The translations under genes were made by a program, and so were the position numbers. Shown here in pieces: positions 22,801 through 33,473 of a stretch of 64,000 nucleotides of DNA. Below the pieces are notes generated by a model. The model was given only the letters and a program-made list of their open reading frames with translations. It ran no database searches and was not told the DNA's origin. Positions within the stretch are counted from its first letter, which is position 1. Every line of letters begins with the position of its first letter. Source of the DNA: Owenia fusiformis (lineage: Eukaryota; Annelida; Polychaeta; Sabellida; Oweniidae). Location: assembly GCA_903813345.2 (NCBI GenBank), contig CAIIXF020000009.1, positions 6,752,030 through 6,816,029 of the forward strand, given 5' to 3'.

Positions 22801-25016
22801 AAACATACATCAAATGCGTTCTAATTAAACATACGCATGTCATTGGTCAATTCCGGGCTCAACGATGACGTCAGAAGGAATGACCATATATAGAACGTCG
22901 GTCAAATTTGGCCGACGAACACTGATTGGCGCGGTGAAATCACAGATTTATTTTAGTTTGAAAGAGTGAAGACGAAGCTCTCTTTTAAGAAGTGAAGTCA
23001 AACGAATGCAAAGGGTATCCTGAGTTGTGTTTGGATTAGAAAGGTGTTCTGATAAACAGATTTAAGTGTATGTAATACCAAATGGTATTCATATTATTTG
23101 TCCCAAGTATAATTGACTCAAAATACCATTTGACTTACTGTAAGACCATTAACATTTGCTTGGTGGAGGATAGTTATAATGCTCCTATCTTCGTGTTCAT
23201 TTATTCTCACAACCTGGTCATCAATTGGAAAATCTTGGGGTACTTTTGGAAGAATATTTCCTCGCAAAGCACTCCCATTCTCGCCTGGTGTATGGATATC
23301 TTCAATCATTTTGTTAAAGTAGTCCCGGTCTGTATGTAAAGGAAAGGTTAGCGCAGTGAGGACACGTTTGGCCAGTTTGAGTGATTCACAGAACAAGGCA
23401 TTGTATGCTTTGTTGAATCCAGGTATTATGTCATCAATGTTAAGAACAGATACCTAAAAAATATGTTTTCTTACATTTGAGAGATATCATTTTCATCCAT
23501 ATGAGTAGACTCCATATCTCTGAAAAACTGCTATGTATCATGTTTTCAGTTATGTAACGTATGAAAGATGATTAGCATAAAAATGTCACAATGATGAAAT
23601 GTTGAGATATTTTGACAAAAATACGGAAAAATAAGGATTAAATTCCAACATGCGTCAGTGATGCAAATTTAAAGTCCAGTTGCCCCATGGAGTCCCATGA
23701 AGTTCCAACAGGTTCAAGGCAAGCCTAAATCTATAGATGTTCCATCATGCTCTATTGGTATATTTGGGTATAAGTAACCTTGAGAAAAACACTTATACAA
23801 GTCAGAGTGCATATTACCATAAATATAATTTTACCTGGGCTAATGATGGTACAAAGCGTAGAGTGCGCCCATTTTCTGGATTAAATGTGTCTCCTGATTT
23901 GTCTTTTTTCAATAACATCAGTCTAAATAAGAAAGTATAGGTATTATACATGTATAGATATGAGAAGTTGTTACATCATATTAATTACTCAGATTCTATA
24001 AATCAGAGAATCATTTTTACCTCTAATTCCTACTAACAGGAAGGGTGAAGTTATGGTAACTTGAGTATAAATGAAGTGAAGTTTTGAGTTATTAAGTTTT
24101 GAGGTAGTTCCATATATTATTTAAAAATATTAAATGGTTTCCTTGGAATTTCATGTTATTTTCATGTACACATAACTCATTACATACATACATTGTCTCC
24201 AACTTCAGTTTGAAACTTATAATCCCTTTCATTCACTCTACTATACCTTGCATTAGGTGTTCATGAGCAACCCTTTTGGCTTACTAGTAATGATTATGTT
24301 ATTTATTTTTATTTGTCTGTTCCTTATTTTAATGGGTTATCAGATGACGTTAGATGTTAATGAAGTACTTTCAAAAATATACTAAACAACACAATTGGAC
24401 AAACAGAGTATCTTATGCATTTCTAGGGGTTAGGTAGAGTGTCATTATGTGGAGCTTACTTTTTGGTTAGTAGTTGAACACCATGCTTTGTTGCAAATGA
24501 GTGTTTCACTATTCCTCCATCTTCCCCATCTATATGAATATCACATTTTCTTTGGAATTCTTCACCAAGTTTCATTGGTGCAAAATATGGAGCTATTTTC
24601 TTAAAGTCAGGTTTTTCCAGTTCACTTGTCACTCTTTCTGCAGCTTTTACCTTTATGAATAAAACAGCTAAATCAAGATCATAATTTATCAGATGAATTT
24701 AAACAGTTCACATGTATTGAAATGATTGACATTGAAAATAGCTAATGTGAGGAAGTTCAATTATCGTAATTTTTTTTGTCACATGGATTTACCATATTGA
24801 TATTATCACCATAAATATGGAATTAGTACATGTACTTACAACTTCTTCTGAGATTCCATGGTTTGTCAACACGGCTGATGTGACGTCATATCGCTTGAAG
24901 GATTCAAAGATGTCCTCGCCAAATTCTCTCAAGTCATTGTCATCAATTTCAGCATCATCCAAAGTTATGTTGATCTTGGTGCAGTCAATTATTGGTAGTT
25001 CTGTTAGTTGTTCCAT
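19815..25016 (-). CDS. 2-oxoglutarate/Fe(II)-dependent dioxygenase, isopenicillin-N-synthase-like (copy 2)
   Basis: Exons on the minus strand are 25016-24840, 24650-24460, 23922-23835, 23453-23139, 21868-21758, 20000-19815. Exon lengths (177, 191, 88, 315, 111, 186) are identical to copy 1, giving 355 residues. The HxD pair (NEHED), distal His (PHSVM) and RxS (RIS) are all kept, so the enzyme should be active. Differences from copy 1 cluster in the short exon 3 (NPENGRTL in place of DPEYVCSV) and at the C-terminus (LHGLKH in place of LQGVKR). Intron 5 contains a 1.38-kb transposon (20133-21514) and intron 4 several smaller ones. The role is inferred only from the family; substrate is unknown. 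Divergence in exon 3 could alter substrate choice, which is a guess. Confidence 0.9.
20133..21514. mobile_element. 1.38-kb TIR element in intron 5 of copy 2
   Basis: Inverted ends TATCGCACTTTGAA and TTCAAAGTGCGATA bound a stretch absent from L1 (near 1530). The inside is modular: a block with TCATCAAAATT, CAGGAAAACC, TTTTTACAGATGCAAGAGCA and GCCATTTTGAATTTTT recurs at about 20210, 20350, 20815, 20955 and 21365. Between these lie AGGTCA/TGACCT words. No coding potential. Related sequence occurs at 25799-27100 and 56640-57330. Confidence 0.7.
21975..22295. mobile_element. piggyBac-like MITE
   Basis: TTAA stands at both borders (21975-21978 and 22292-22295), with inverted TTAACCATTTC and GAAAAGGTTAA. 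L1 retains a single TTAA at the same place (near 2176). It is 321 bp and non-coding. Confidence 0.75.
22640..23017. mobile_element. MITE, TACCCT family (long copy)
   Basis: It starts TACCCTGCATGCAGAGTCTA and ends TCAAACGAATGCAAAGGGTA, and matches the ends of 4869-4945 in the other orientation. L1 lacks the whole 22390-23020 stretch, so several insertions piled up here. Confidence 0.65.
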
Positions 25017-25073
25017 ATTATTAGCTGTTAAGAAAAGTGGTGTATTTGCACTTACAGTTAACTGAAAGGTTTC

Positions 25074-25236
25074 CAGGCCTGTAGCACCTTTTTCCAAGGG
25101 GGTAGGGGTCACGTTTGACCATTTTCATTTGCAAAGTGCTCAGAATGGAGAAAAACTATATGGTTTTGAAATAATTGGTCAGGGAGAGAGAGGGGGGGGG
25201 GCTTGGCTCACACGCCCTAAACTCCCCCTGGCCAGT
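25074..25236. mobile_element. CAGGCCCG-family MITE at the 5' end of copy 2
   Basis: It is the L2 counterpart of 4564-4735, immediately upstream of the copy 2 start codon. Together with 25237-25798, which is conserved with L1, it is the likely promoter region, although no TATA box or initiator can be assigned with confidence. Confidence 0.6.
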
Positions 25237-25798
25237 GACATGAGTCCCTTAAGTGCTCTATGTATCTTTTAGGAATGATTATATAGTGTAGTACAATATA
25301 TCTAGAACTAGAAAAGTTGATGTTAAAATTTCAATAAATGCTATATAATTTTACCTTACTCAGTAAATATTCCAGTTATTCCAGTATAAACCCTTAAACA
25401 ATACTCTTCAAACCAGTCTTTCTTGCAAAAGTGTTCCTGAGATAAACAAACAAGTGTAGATTCAAATTCCGGGCTCCAATCCAATTATCACATAAGTTCT
25501 GTTGTATGTAGATCAGTATCATTATCTTTCACTTCATGCACATGAAGTTTCAACTCAAGATAAACAATTACACACTTACCAATACAGAAATATTACATCC
25601 ACTTGTATATTTTTAGCTCATATGTCTCATAAATCATGAGCTCTAAGATAAAGTCAGACTATATAGGACAGTTTGCCCTCATTACAGGAATACATGAAGT
25701 ATATGTTTTTTAAAGTTTCTATTTAGGTTAACGTAATTGATATACCTAATTACCCAATTAATGCACCTAATTAACCTAATTGACCAGTATAGTCCACT

Positions 25799-27100
25799 AC
25801 CACATAGTGTGGGGCCATATTGTCGGCCTAGGCGCGTCTGTCTGTCCGTCCGTCCGTACGTCCGGCAGTTTTCTCCAAAACCGCCACAGATATCACCTTC
25901 AAATTTTCAGGGATAACTTATGAGTGCATCTAGATGTGGATGAAAAAAATTTAAGTGGATACCTACTTCCTGTCGGCCATTTTGAAGTCAAATGCTAAAA
26001 TCCTTGTCTGCAAACTTTAAGAAAAATGGCTTCACAGCTGCTTTTGAAACTTTAATATCTTGTTCAGCTCACTTCATTCTACATCTGATTAGGTTTTGGA
26101 CCTGTTAGCTCAGTCATGTCAGCCATTTTGAATGTTTTAAGAAAAGTTAGCGCGCGATAATACTTTGTATCATATTGAATGGTGTTTTTCAATTTTCATA
26201 CTTTAACTATTTAGTAGCTTTATAAATAATTTCAGGTGTACTTTGTTGTAAAAGCCTATGTTATTGTTAACAGTAGTAATATGTGATAATTTTGTAAAAG
26301 GAAATCAGCAAAAACTCATAATCACTTTTTTATTGTCGGCCATTTTGGATTTTTCCGTCCTAAAATCTTGTCTGTAAAGTCTTGTCTACACGTTTTCAGG
26401 TGAACCGTTTGGTAGATCAATTACAAATTTTCAGGGATGATTCTTAGTATGAAAATCTAGATCTGATTAGTTTTTGGTCATTCTGGGTAAATGTCAATGC
26501 AGCCATTTTGGATTTTCCGTCCTAAAATCTTGTCTGTAAAGTCTTGTCTACGCATTTCCAGGTGAACTGTTTGGTAGATCAATTTCAAATTTTCAGGGAT
26601 GATTCTTAGTATGAAAATCTAGATCTGATTAGTTTTTTGGCATTCTGGATAAATGTCAAGGCAGCCATTTTGGATTTTCATCTTAAAATCTTGCCCGTAA
26701 AGTCTTGTCTACGCATTTTTAGGTGAACCGTGTGGTAGATCAATTTCAAATTTTCAGGGATGATTCTTAGTATGAAAATCTAGTTAGTTGTTGGGCATTC
26801 TGGGTAAATGTCGAGGCAGCCATTTTGTATTTTCCATCCTGAAATCTTGTCTGTAAAGTCTTGTTTACATGTTTTCTGGTTAACTGTGTGAGGGATCAAT
26901 TTCAAATTTTCAGGGGTGGCTCTTAGTAATAAAATCTAGGACTGACTAATTTTTGGGCATTTTGGGTCAATTTTAAGGTGGCCATTTTGGATATTCCCTC
27001 CTCAAATTGTGTCGGTAAAGTCTTGTCTACTCATTTTTAGGATAACCATTTGACGGGATCACCCAAAGGTGGGGACATTTTGTACACATTTGTGTTCTTG
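25799..27100. mobile_element. Modular transposon, CCACATAGTGTGGGGC family
   Basis: L1 reads GTCCACTTTTTGAAG where L2 reads GTCCACT, then 1.3 kb, then TTGAAAGATTCC, so this is an insertion. It begins CCACATAGTGTGGGGCCAT followed by a GTCTGTCCGTCCGTCC run. It then repeats a block of about 170-190 bp (AGTCTTGTCTAC, AGGTGAACCG, TTCAGGGATGATTCTTAGTA, GCCATTTTGGATTTTCC) four or five times. The same start recurs at 55880. It is non-coding; the superfamily is uncertain. Confidence 0.7.
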
Positions 27101-27231
27101 TTGAAAGATTCCATGGAGGGGGGACATCTTTGGCCCAAAACAATAGCCAAAATCACTTGACAAGTGCTCAGTGTGAAAAACTGCATGATTTTGAAAGAAT
27201 TACTGTTCCTCCCCCCTTGGCTACGGGCCTG
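27101..27231. mobile_element. CAGGCCCG-family MITE fragment (L2 copy)
   Basis: Counterpart of 5385-5533, ending GGCTACGGGCCTG. The L1/L2 similarity continues to about 27772, covering a splice-donor-like GGGAATGTAAGT at 27705-27716 that could belong to an upstream exon of the next gene. I could not confirm an exon there. Confidence 0.6.
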
Positions 27232-27871
27232 AAACTAGTACTGATAGTAATACCCTGAGGACTGGCCTCGCAATATGATGGGTATGAAGTTTATGTCATA
27301 TTTCATGAGGAAATAACATTTTATCAATAGATTTTTTATTAAGACCACTTCACTCCACCTTTGTGAGCTTTGGGATATGCTATATACTGGGTGTCCCGAA
27401 AGTATGGGGCCCCCCCTAGGCAGACATACAGTATACACCAATGTCCCCATAGTATGTGTCATATATTATTTTAAAGCTTGTCCAAAGCTACATTGATTTG
27501 CCAAGTATCATGGTTCAACTTACAAATGGGAAAAATAATACAAACCTTCATTGCCATGTCACCATATGCGAGACAATGAGTTCATGTTTGGATAGTTGCA
27601 TAAATTACATCATATTGACTCCTGAGGGAGAAGCCTCTCAGCCATGTTGAAAATCACTTCTCCCTAGAGATCCAGGTTTCAAGTCACCTGGCCTGCCTAC
27701 AGGGAATGTAAGTAAATGGAGATTATCTTACATGAGGTTCAGGATATTGGGATTATCTCCTCTGACGTAAAGCTATCCTGTCTGCTGTTGCAAATACAAC
27801 ATATTAGAACTTGCTTTATACACCTCAAACATATTACAGTAATGGGATACATAATATCACTGTATTTCCAG

Positions 27872-30800
27872 AGTCTGGGTTGTATCAAAAGATCAGAATG
27901 CATCACCTGAGCCTGACCAGATAGGATATAAGAATCTCATACCTCTATGTACAGATGGAGGTGGAATCTTTGGCAAACCAAAGTTTGAAACATTTGGGGA
28001 GACAATTGATAGGTTTAATGAAACTCAGAGAATGCAACCAGTTGGTAAGTTTTTGTTTAATCACTGGTCTGACAGGTAAACTTAACGGATGAAAAAAATC
28101 CCAAATATTCACATAATTTTCAAATATTATAACTTATATACCAGTATTCTACTTTTTAAATCAAAGAAATAAATGGAAATACTAGTATTGAAAAATCTTT
28201 TATTGAATATTATTAAGAAATGAACAAAAGTAAAAAATATCCCAAAAATCTTGTTTTTTCAAATGTTCAGTTGGATGGAAATGAGTGAATTAAAATACAT
28301 ATGGAAGCATTGTAATAAAGTGTTGTTTTGAAATTTTTGATTCCATCCCATTGATCAGAAACATTGACAATATTTACTTGGCTTAATGTATACTTTTCTT
28401 TTCCAGGTAAAATCATTAATATTGAAACACAAGAAATGAAATTTTCATCTTATAAGGAAAATGGTATTGATCCTGATAAAACCAGTTGGCTAGAGTACGG
28501 AGAAAATAGCCAGTATTATCTGTTTGTGGTCCGGGTCTTCTATCAGCTTGGCCAACCTGCGCATGAGCAAGTCTGTAAGAACAACTTTGATGTTACATTC
28601 CTCTTAAAAGTCTAAGTGCCACCGATTGTTTCTAATGAATTTGGACATTGTCATATCTTAAATCTTCAATAACTTGTATAATTGAAAAATAGAGGGATAT
28701 ATGAAAAAATCAAAATGAGAAGATTTTTATTGGAATATATGATCGCCCCTTGGATTATCAGATCTCTTGAACTTGAGTAGAATAGAAAATTAGTCTATGA
28801 TTGTTAATTGGGAAACATTCATATGCTTTAAGACTAACCTTTACTCTATAGGCTGTGCTGACTTTTACCCTCAACAAACCAACACAGAAGAACTGTTTTC
28901 CCAACCAAGATTTGAGCCATTTTCATCTGTGGCCCAGCAGGCAAGGAACTGGCTGGCTGGACAGTATTCTGTCAGTCTTATTAATGTGCAGTCAATTAAC
29001 TACAAGATTCAAAGTTGGACTGGTAAGCAAATTAATTGTTCCTTTATTTGTCATGCAATAGTGACAAGCAAATACTTACAGGCCCGTAGCAGTCGGGCGA
29101 ACCCCCCCCCCCCCCCCTGTCCAAAATTTCTTTCAAAATCATGCAGTTTTTCACCATTCTGACTATTTTTTGAGTGATTTTTGGCCAGATTTGCCAAAGT
29201 GAACCCCCCCTAGAATTTTTTGGAAAAGTGAACCCCCCCTTGGAAAATTCTGGCTACGGGCCTGACTTATATATAGTGCCAGTGTCACCCCAGAATAGCC
29301 TGACAACGGTAAAGTCAGATACCGTTGTCACAAATGGTGGACATAACCGTAGCTTCAATTAGATTTTCATGAACTGTATGTTTAATAGAGCACCTAGACT
29401 TAATTCCTTTGGAACAACAATCAATCAGTGTCTTTATACTCGTTGTACAGTTAATAATATTCTACCATCGAAATAAAGTCTTTAATTTAACTTATCAAAA
29501 TGAGATACGGGACAACAGACACTGTAATTACCATATTCCGTTGTCTTTCTAAATTACTCAAATTCTGACTTTACCGTTGTCAGGCTATTCCCCAGGATTT
29601 TATCTTAAGTGGGTGCAAATTTCTTCATTTAGTCTTAATTCTACAATTTAGACTGAATTTGGTCAAACTATGCCAACATGATTTATCTTATTTTCAAGTC
29701 GGTGCAAATGGATTTTTGAGTGGCTGCTAGCTCTTTTAAAAACCTCAAGTGAGGGTAGAACTCTCCCTACTTTTTGTACCATTGAGTTGCATGTTAAATT
29801 GACAAAGTCCAAATTAGAATTTCTCATATCACATCCCAAGAAAATCAAAAGTTCTGCTCTCTTACATATATAGTTGGAGTACCAAAACGTCATACTTATG
29901 TACATTGACCAATTCACCACTACCAAAGTCATCCATCCGCAGAAAATAATCCCAAATATTTTACCCTTCACTGTTATGATCACATGTTTCCCAGTTATTC
30001 TGGGCATTATATGCCTGCAAATTAAAGTATTCTATCCAAAGATCATGCTGTACTATACCATTGAAGTCCCCAAACAAGTTTTTAATAGAACTACCTTCCT
30101 CATACGATGAAATAAACAAACCGAGTAAGGATAGTACACACGAGTGCAGTGCACACTTGCTTTAATGCTTGGGAGATGAGTTGAGTTGAATATCCTTTTA
30201 AATTTTAAGATATTTGAATATATGAACTTCTGGATCATGTGACTTGAGTAACTTGTAGTTTCCAGAATTTGTGCACAAGGGGTTGTCATTTTAGAAAGGA
30301 TATTTTGAAATAATGATGACAAACTTTTTTATGACACACTTTTCAACTTGCTTCATTCAAAAAAAAATTTCATTTTGTAGGTGAGATAGACACACAGCGA
30401 TCATTATTTTTGGAACATGGAGAGAGCACCACAAAGTTCATACGCATACTCCGAGTTTGTGTGTCCAAGCCATTTAACCAAGAAGCTGGATTGGTACCTG
30501 CTCCACAACTCCTAAACTACAAGGTATTTTACCCAGCCCTGTTGAGAATGTCAACATTTGGATCCGGTGACTGGGAAACGCAGGCTGATACAATGAAACG
30601 TGCAATGGCTTGGTTCGCTTTAACAGGTAGGGTTTGACTGTGATGTCACAAGTCTGGAAATTATTTTATTCTATTCAATGGTGATAGTTCTTATTTATCA
30701 TTTTGTCTTCAATATCATATTATAAGAAAGGAACACACTCCATAATGCACCTTTGCAATTCTTTAAACATTAAATTTCTTGTTTTGCTTTCTATTATTTT

Positions 30801-32654
30801 TGCCAATACTTTCTATGCATGTACATAACATACAATTACCCACATAGTAAAAGCCTAATTCTGATCTTAATGTTAAAGGTATGACGCCAATATCCTGTGA
30901 GACTATTCAGATTAAGAGCTGTGGCTCTGAGGGACCAAATGCTGAGAACTGCTATACCAGGCACAGAGGGGATAGTAACTACATCTGGCTGTATGTTCTA
31001 AGGTATGTAGATGGTAACTACATCTGGTTGTATGTTCTAAGGTATTAAGATGGTAACTATATCTGGTTGTATGTTCTAAGGTATGTAGATGGTATCTACA
31101 TCTGGCTGTATGATCTATGGTGTATGAATAGTAACTACATCTGGCTGTATTATGTAAAAAGTCTCCTTACAGCACTTCGTTGTATATGTATAGAGGTATT
31201 AAGGGATGTATGTTGTCACTGTGTGTAGTTATATTAGAGCTTTTTGTTCTAAAAAGGTAGTGAATGTTAATGACCCCATTCATAAAGGATAAATACCATT
31301 AAAGTTAGTTGACAGTTGCCTGAATTTGAGAAACTGCATTACCTAAAATGTTTTCAGATATGTTGTTGAAGAAAAAGTGTTTGATTTGAGTTTGAATGTC
31401 ATTTTCAACATTCGCCTTTGCCCATACATTCCAAAATCTATTCTTGATATTATAACTATATTAATATACTAATGTTATTCTCACTTCTACCTTCATGGGC
31501 GTAGCGCTATTTTTCCAAGTAGTACGCCACCACCACAGGAACAAGAGTCAAGAATAAAAAAACAAGCATTTAGGGGGGTCTGGGGAAAATTTTGAAATTT
31601 GGTTGTATTTGGAGCGAATTTGCAACCATCTGGTACGCCTGTGCGTACTAGGGATGGGACGGTTCGTTTCGGTTCAGTTCGGTTCGGTTTTTCGGTTCCC
31701 CGGCCGTCGGTTCAGTTTTTTCGGTTCGGTTCATTCAATTTAGCGATTGTTATAGATTGAATGCCTTTATCTCGGACTACACTACTGATTGTCACTTTAT
31801 TTTATTACCCACAATAAAATAACTTATTTTACTTGTAGAAGAAACCTTTTTCTTATAGGCCTACTATCGTGCAAACGCTAAACTGATGATGTCTTTTCAG
31901 ATGTCGTGACATCTATGATGCATTTCCTATATAGGAACTCAAATATGGATGCTTTGTGCGCGCAAATTAATACCCTACATCACTTAAAATTAGAGTGGAC
32001 TTGGCAGGAATAAATGTAAAATGGAGCGTTGTCAGTTTGTTCAATTTTTGCCGATCTTAGAACATAGAAATTTTGTGTTGGTCCATTTCATGCCTATTTC
32101 TCTATTATTTCATGCATGTTCTCTTGTAATTATGTTGTGTAATTAAGGTAATTGAATATCCAAGGAATAAGCAAGTAATTTAAGTAGGTTGGGTTCAATA
32201 TATCAGGGAGATTTAACCATTTCTCGGGCTTCCTAACCAAATGGGCTGCTAATTTTTATTTTAAGCACCTGGATACGAAACGAGTGTAAACGAGTGAGCT
32301 AGCAGCAGACGAGGTAGGGAAATATCAAAAATGTTGACAAACACTGTAAAACAGTGTTTTATTTTTACTTGTAGGTCAAATACTGAACCGAAAATGAACC
32401 GAAAATGCGAACCGACAGTAGGGTAGCGATCCGAAAACCGATCCGATGGCTCTGAACCGCGGTTTTTTCGGTATTTCGGTTATCCGTCCCACCCCTAGTG
32501 CGTACCCAGCGTACCGGGTGCTACCATGACCTTACAAATGTTCATTTTACTTTGTAGGCTATATTTTGTTGGAGATCCAGTTGAGCCTGACCCCTCCCTG
32601 CTGCCACCTGTCCCTGTACCCCAAGGCAATGATGACTGCTGTAACATACTCTAG
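27872..32654 (+). CDS. Unrecognised multi-exon gene with CaaX-like C-terminus (3' part)
   Basis: Six exons join in frame with GT-AG borders: 27872-28044, 28407-28574, 28852-29022, 30381-30626, 30879-31002, 32558-32654. They encode about 325 residues to a stop. The 5' end is missing: the first exon needs two bases from upstream and I found no convincing start exon. Visible stretches include IPLCTDGGGIFGKPKFETF, DKTSWLEYGENSQYYLFVVR, FYPQQTNTEELFSQPRFEPF, a Cys-rich patch before the last intron, and a proline-rich tail ending DDCCNIL. The last four residues fit a CaaX box with Leu, the geranylgeranylation type, suggesting a cytosolic, membrane-tethered protein. There is no signal peptide or membrane helix in the visible part. 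I do not recognise the family. Introns hold a MITE, a dispersed repeat and a hAT element. Confidence 0.75.
28407..28616 (+). other. Possible alternative 3' end: exon 2 read through to a stop
   Basis: If the donor T|GTAAGA after 28574 is not used, the frame continues 13 codons (KNNFDVTFLLKV after the Cys) to TAA at 28614-28616. This could be a short isoform. The donor is strong and the downstream exons fit in frame, so the spliced form is likely the main one. Confidence 0.35.
29079..29264. mobile_element. CAGGCCCG-family MITE in an intron
   Basis: Inverted CAGGCCCGTAGC and GGCTACGGGCCTG flank two C-runs. ACTTA occurs directly on both sides (29074-29078 and 29265-29269), a possible 5-bp target duplication. 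It lies in the third intron of the unrecognised gene. Confidence 0.75.
29870..30145. repeat. Dispersed repeat, copy 1
   Basis: It matches 61690-62040: shared words include TTCACCACTACCA, CCGCAGAAAATA, CCCAAATATTTTAC, GCAAATTA, TTGAAGTCCC and GATAGTACAC, in the same order and orientation. No gene is evident. It sits in an intron of the unrecognised gene. Confidence 0.6.
30971..31150 (+). repeat. 39-bp tandem repeat carrying a splice donor
   Basis: Units start at 30971, 31010, 31049, 31088 and 31127 (GATAGTAACTACATCTGG...TTCTAAGGTATGTA). The first unit is the end of a coding exon with its donor AG|GTATGT at 31002/31003. Later units repeat both exon end and donor: AG|GTATTA at 31041 and AG|GTATGT at 31080. 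The second donor would add 13 residues in frame; the third would run through TAA. Confidence 0.85.
31649..32497. mobile_element. hAT-type MITE, 849 bp
   Basis: Inverted ends TAGGGATGGGACGG and CCGTCCCACCCCTA are flanked by a perfect 8-bp direct duplication, GTGCGTAC (31641-31648 and 32498-32505), diagnostic of the hAT superfamily. Next to each end are runs of GGTTCGGTTCGGTT and ACCGAAAATGAACCG, themselves inverted. No transposase. It lies in the last intron of the unrecognised gene. Confidence 0.85.
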
Positions 32655-33130
32655 TGGCAACAGACTAGATAGTGGCAATGGCCTAACTAGTGGTAACAGT
32701 CTAAATGCTTCCAATAGTTACAATAGTCTTCATAGTAGCAACAGTCTGAGTAGTGGCAACAGTCTACATGTAAATAGTAACAGCAGTCTACATAGTGGCT
32801 GTAGTCTAAAATATTGGCAACAGCCTAAATAGTAACAACAATCTACGCAGTGGTAACAGTCTACACAGTGGTAACAGTCTACATAGTGGCAACAGTCTAC
32901 ATAGTGGCAACATTCACATTGGCAAAAGTCTAATTAGATGCAGCTGTCAAAATATTGGCAACAGTTTGAATAGTAACAACATTCTAAACAGTGGCAACAG
33001 TCTAGTTAGTTTCAGCTGTCAAAATATTGGTGACAGTCTAAATAGTGACAACAGTCTACATAGTGGTGCATGTAAGCCTGAATAGTGGCAACCGTCTAGA
33101 TACTGTAGTGGCAACAGTCTAAATAGTGAC
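32655..33130 (+). repeat. Degenerate 18-bp tandem repeat in the 3' UTR region
   Basis: After the stop codon the motif AGTGGCAACAGTCTACAT recurs more than 20 times with substitutions and small indels. An overlapping frame rich in Ser and Asn (GNSLHSSNSL) arises from the repeat and is unlikely to be a protein. Confidence 0.8.
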
Positions 33131-33149
33131 AAACAGCCACATGTCATAG

Positions 33150-33312
33150 CTGAGAGTGTACACTCGGCCACGGTCTTAACTGAGAGTGTACACTCGGCCA
33201 CGGTCTTAACTGAGCGTGCACACTTGGCCACGGTCTTAACTGAGAGGGTACACTCAGCCACGGTCTTAACTGAGAGTGTACACTCGGCCACGGTCTTAAC
33301 TGAGTGTGTACA
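33150..33312. repeat. 30-bp tandem repeat, 5.4 copies
   Basis: Units begin at 33150, 33180, 33210, 33240, 33270 and 33300. Each carries CTGAGAGTGTACACTCGGCC, in which GAGTGTACACTC is a perfect palindrome, then ACGGTCTTAA. Copies differ at only a few bases. Confidence 0.9.
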
Positions 33313-33473
33313 GGATTATGTATTTTCTTCTCACTGAAGAGATTTATATAATATATTTACAATTGTTACTGTTTGTATATAGATACGTGTTTATGTATTC
33401 TTGACTTTAGATATTTAAGAATTTAATATCATGCCATATTTATGAATATGTTGTAGCGTAAAAACATATCACT

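Larger units (their letters stand above)
6996..27772. repeat. Locus copy L2 of the segmental duplication, transposon-expanded
   Basis: It is collinear with 397-5812 but about 20.8 kb long. Host sequence is split into 6996-7101, 9868-10628, 19702-20132, 21515-21974, 22296-22390, 23018-25798 and 27101-27772, each joining its neighbour at a transposon boundary when compared with L1. It contains the second dioxygenase gene (19815-25016). It is a direct tandem repeat of L1. Confidence 0.85.

Noticed and set aside
27600-27716. Possible first exon of the unrecognised gene with donor GGGAAT|GTAAGT
   Set aside because: The phase would fit (two bases left over), but no convincing acceptor or start codon is present and L1 has the same stretch with a stop at the donor.
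32566-32832. Ser/Asn-rich 88-codon frame
   Set aside because: It overlaps the true last exon in another frame and is generated by the 18-bp tandem repeat.
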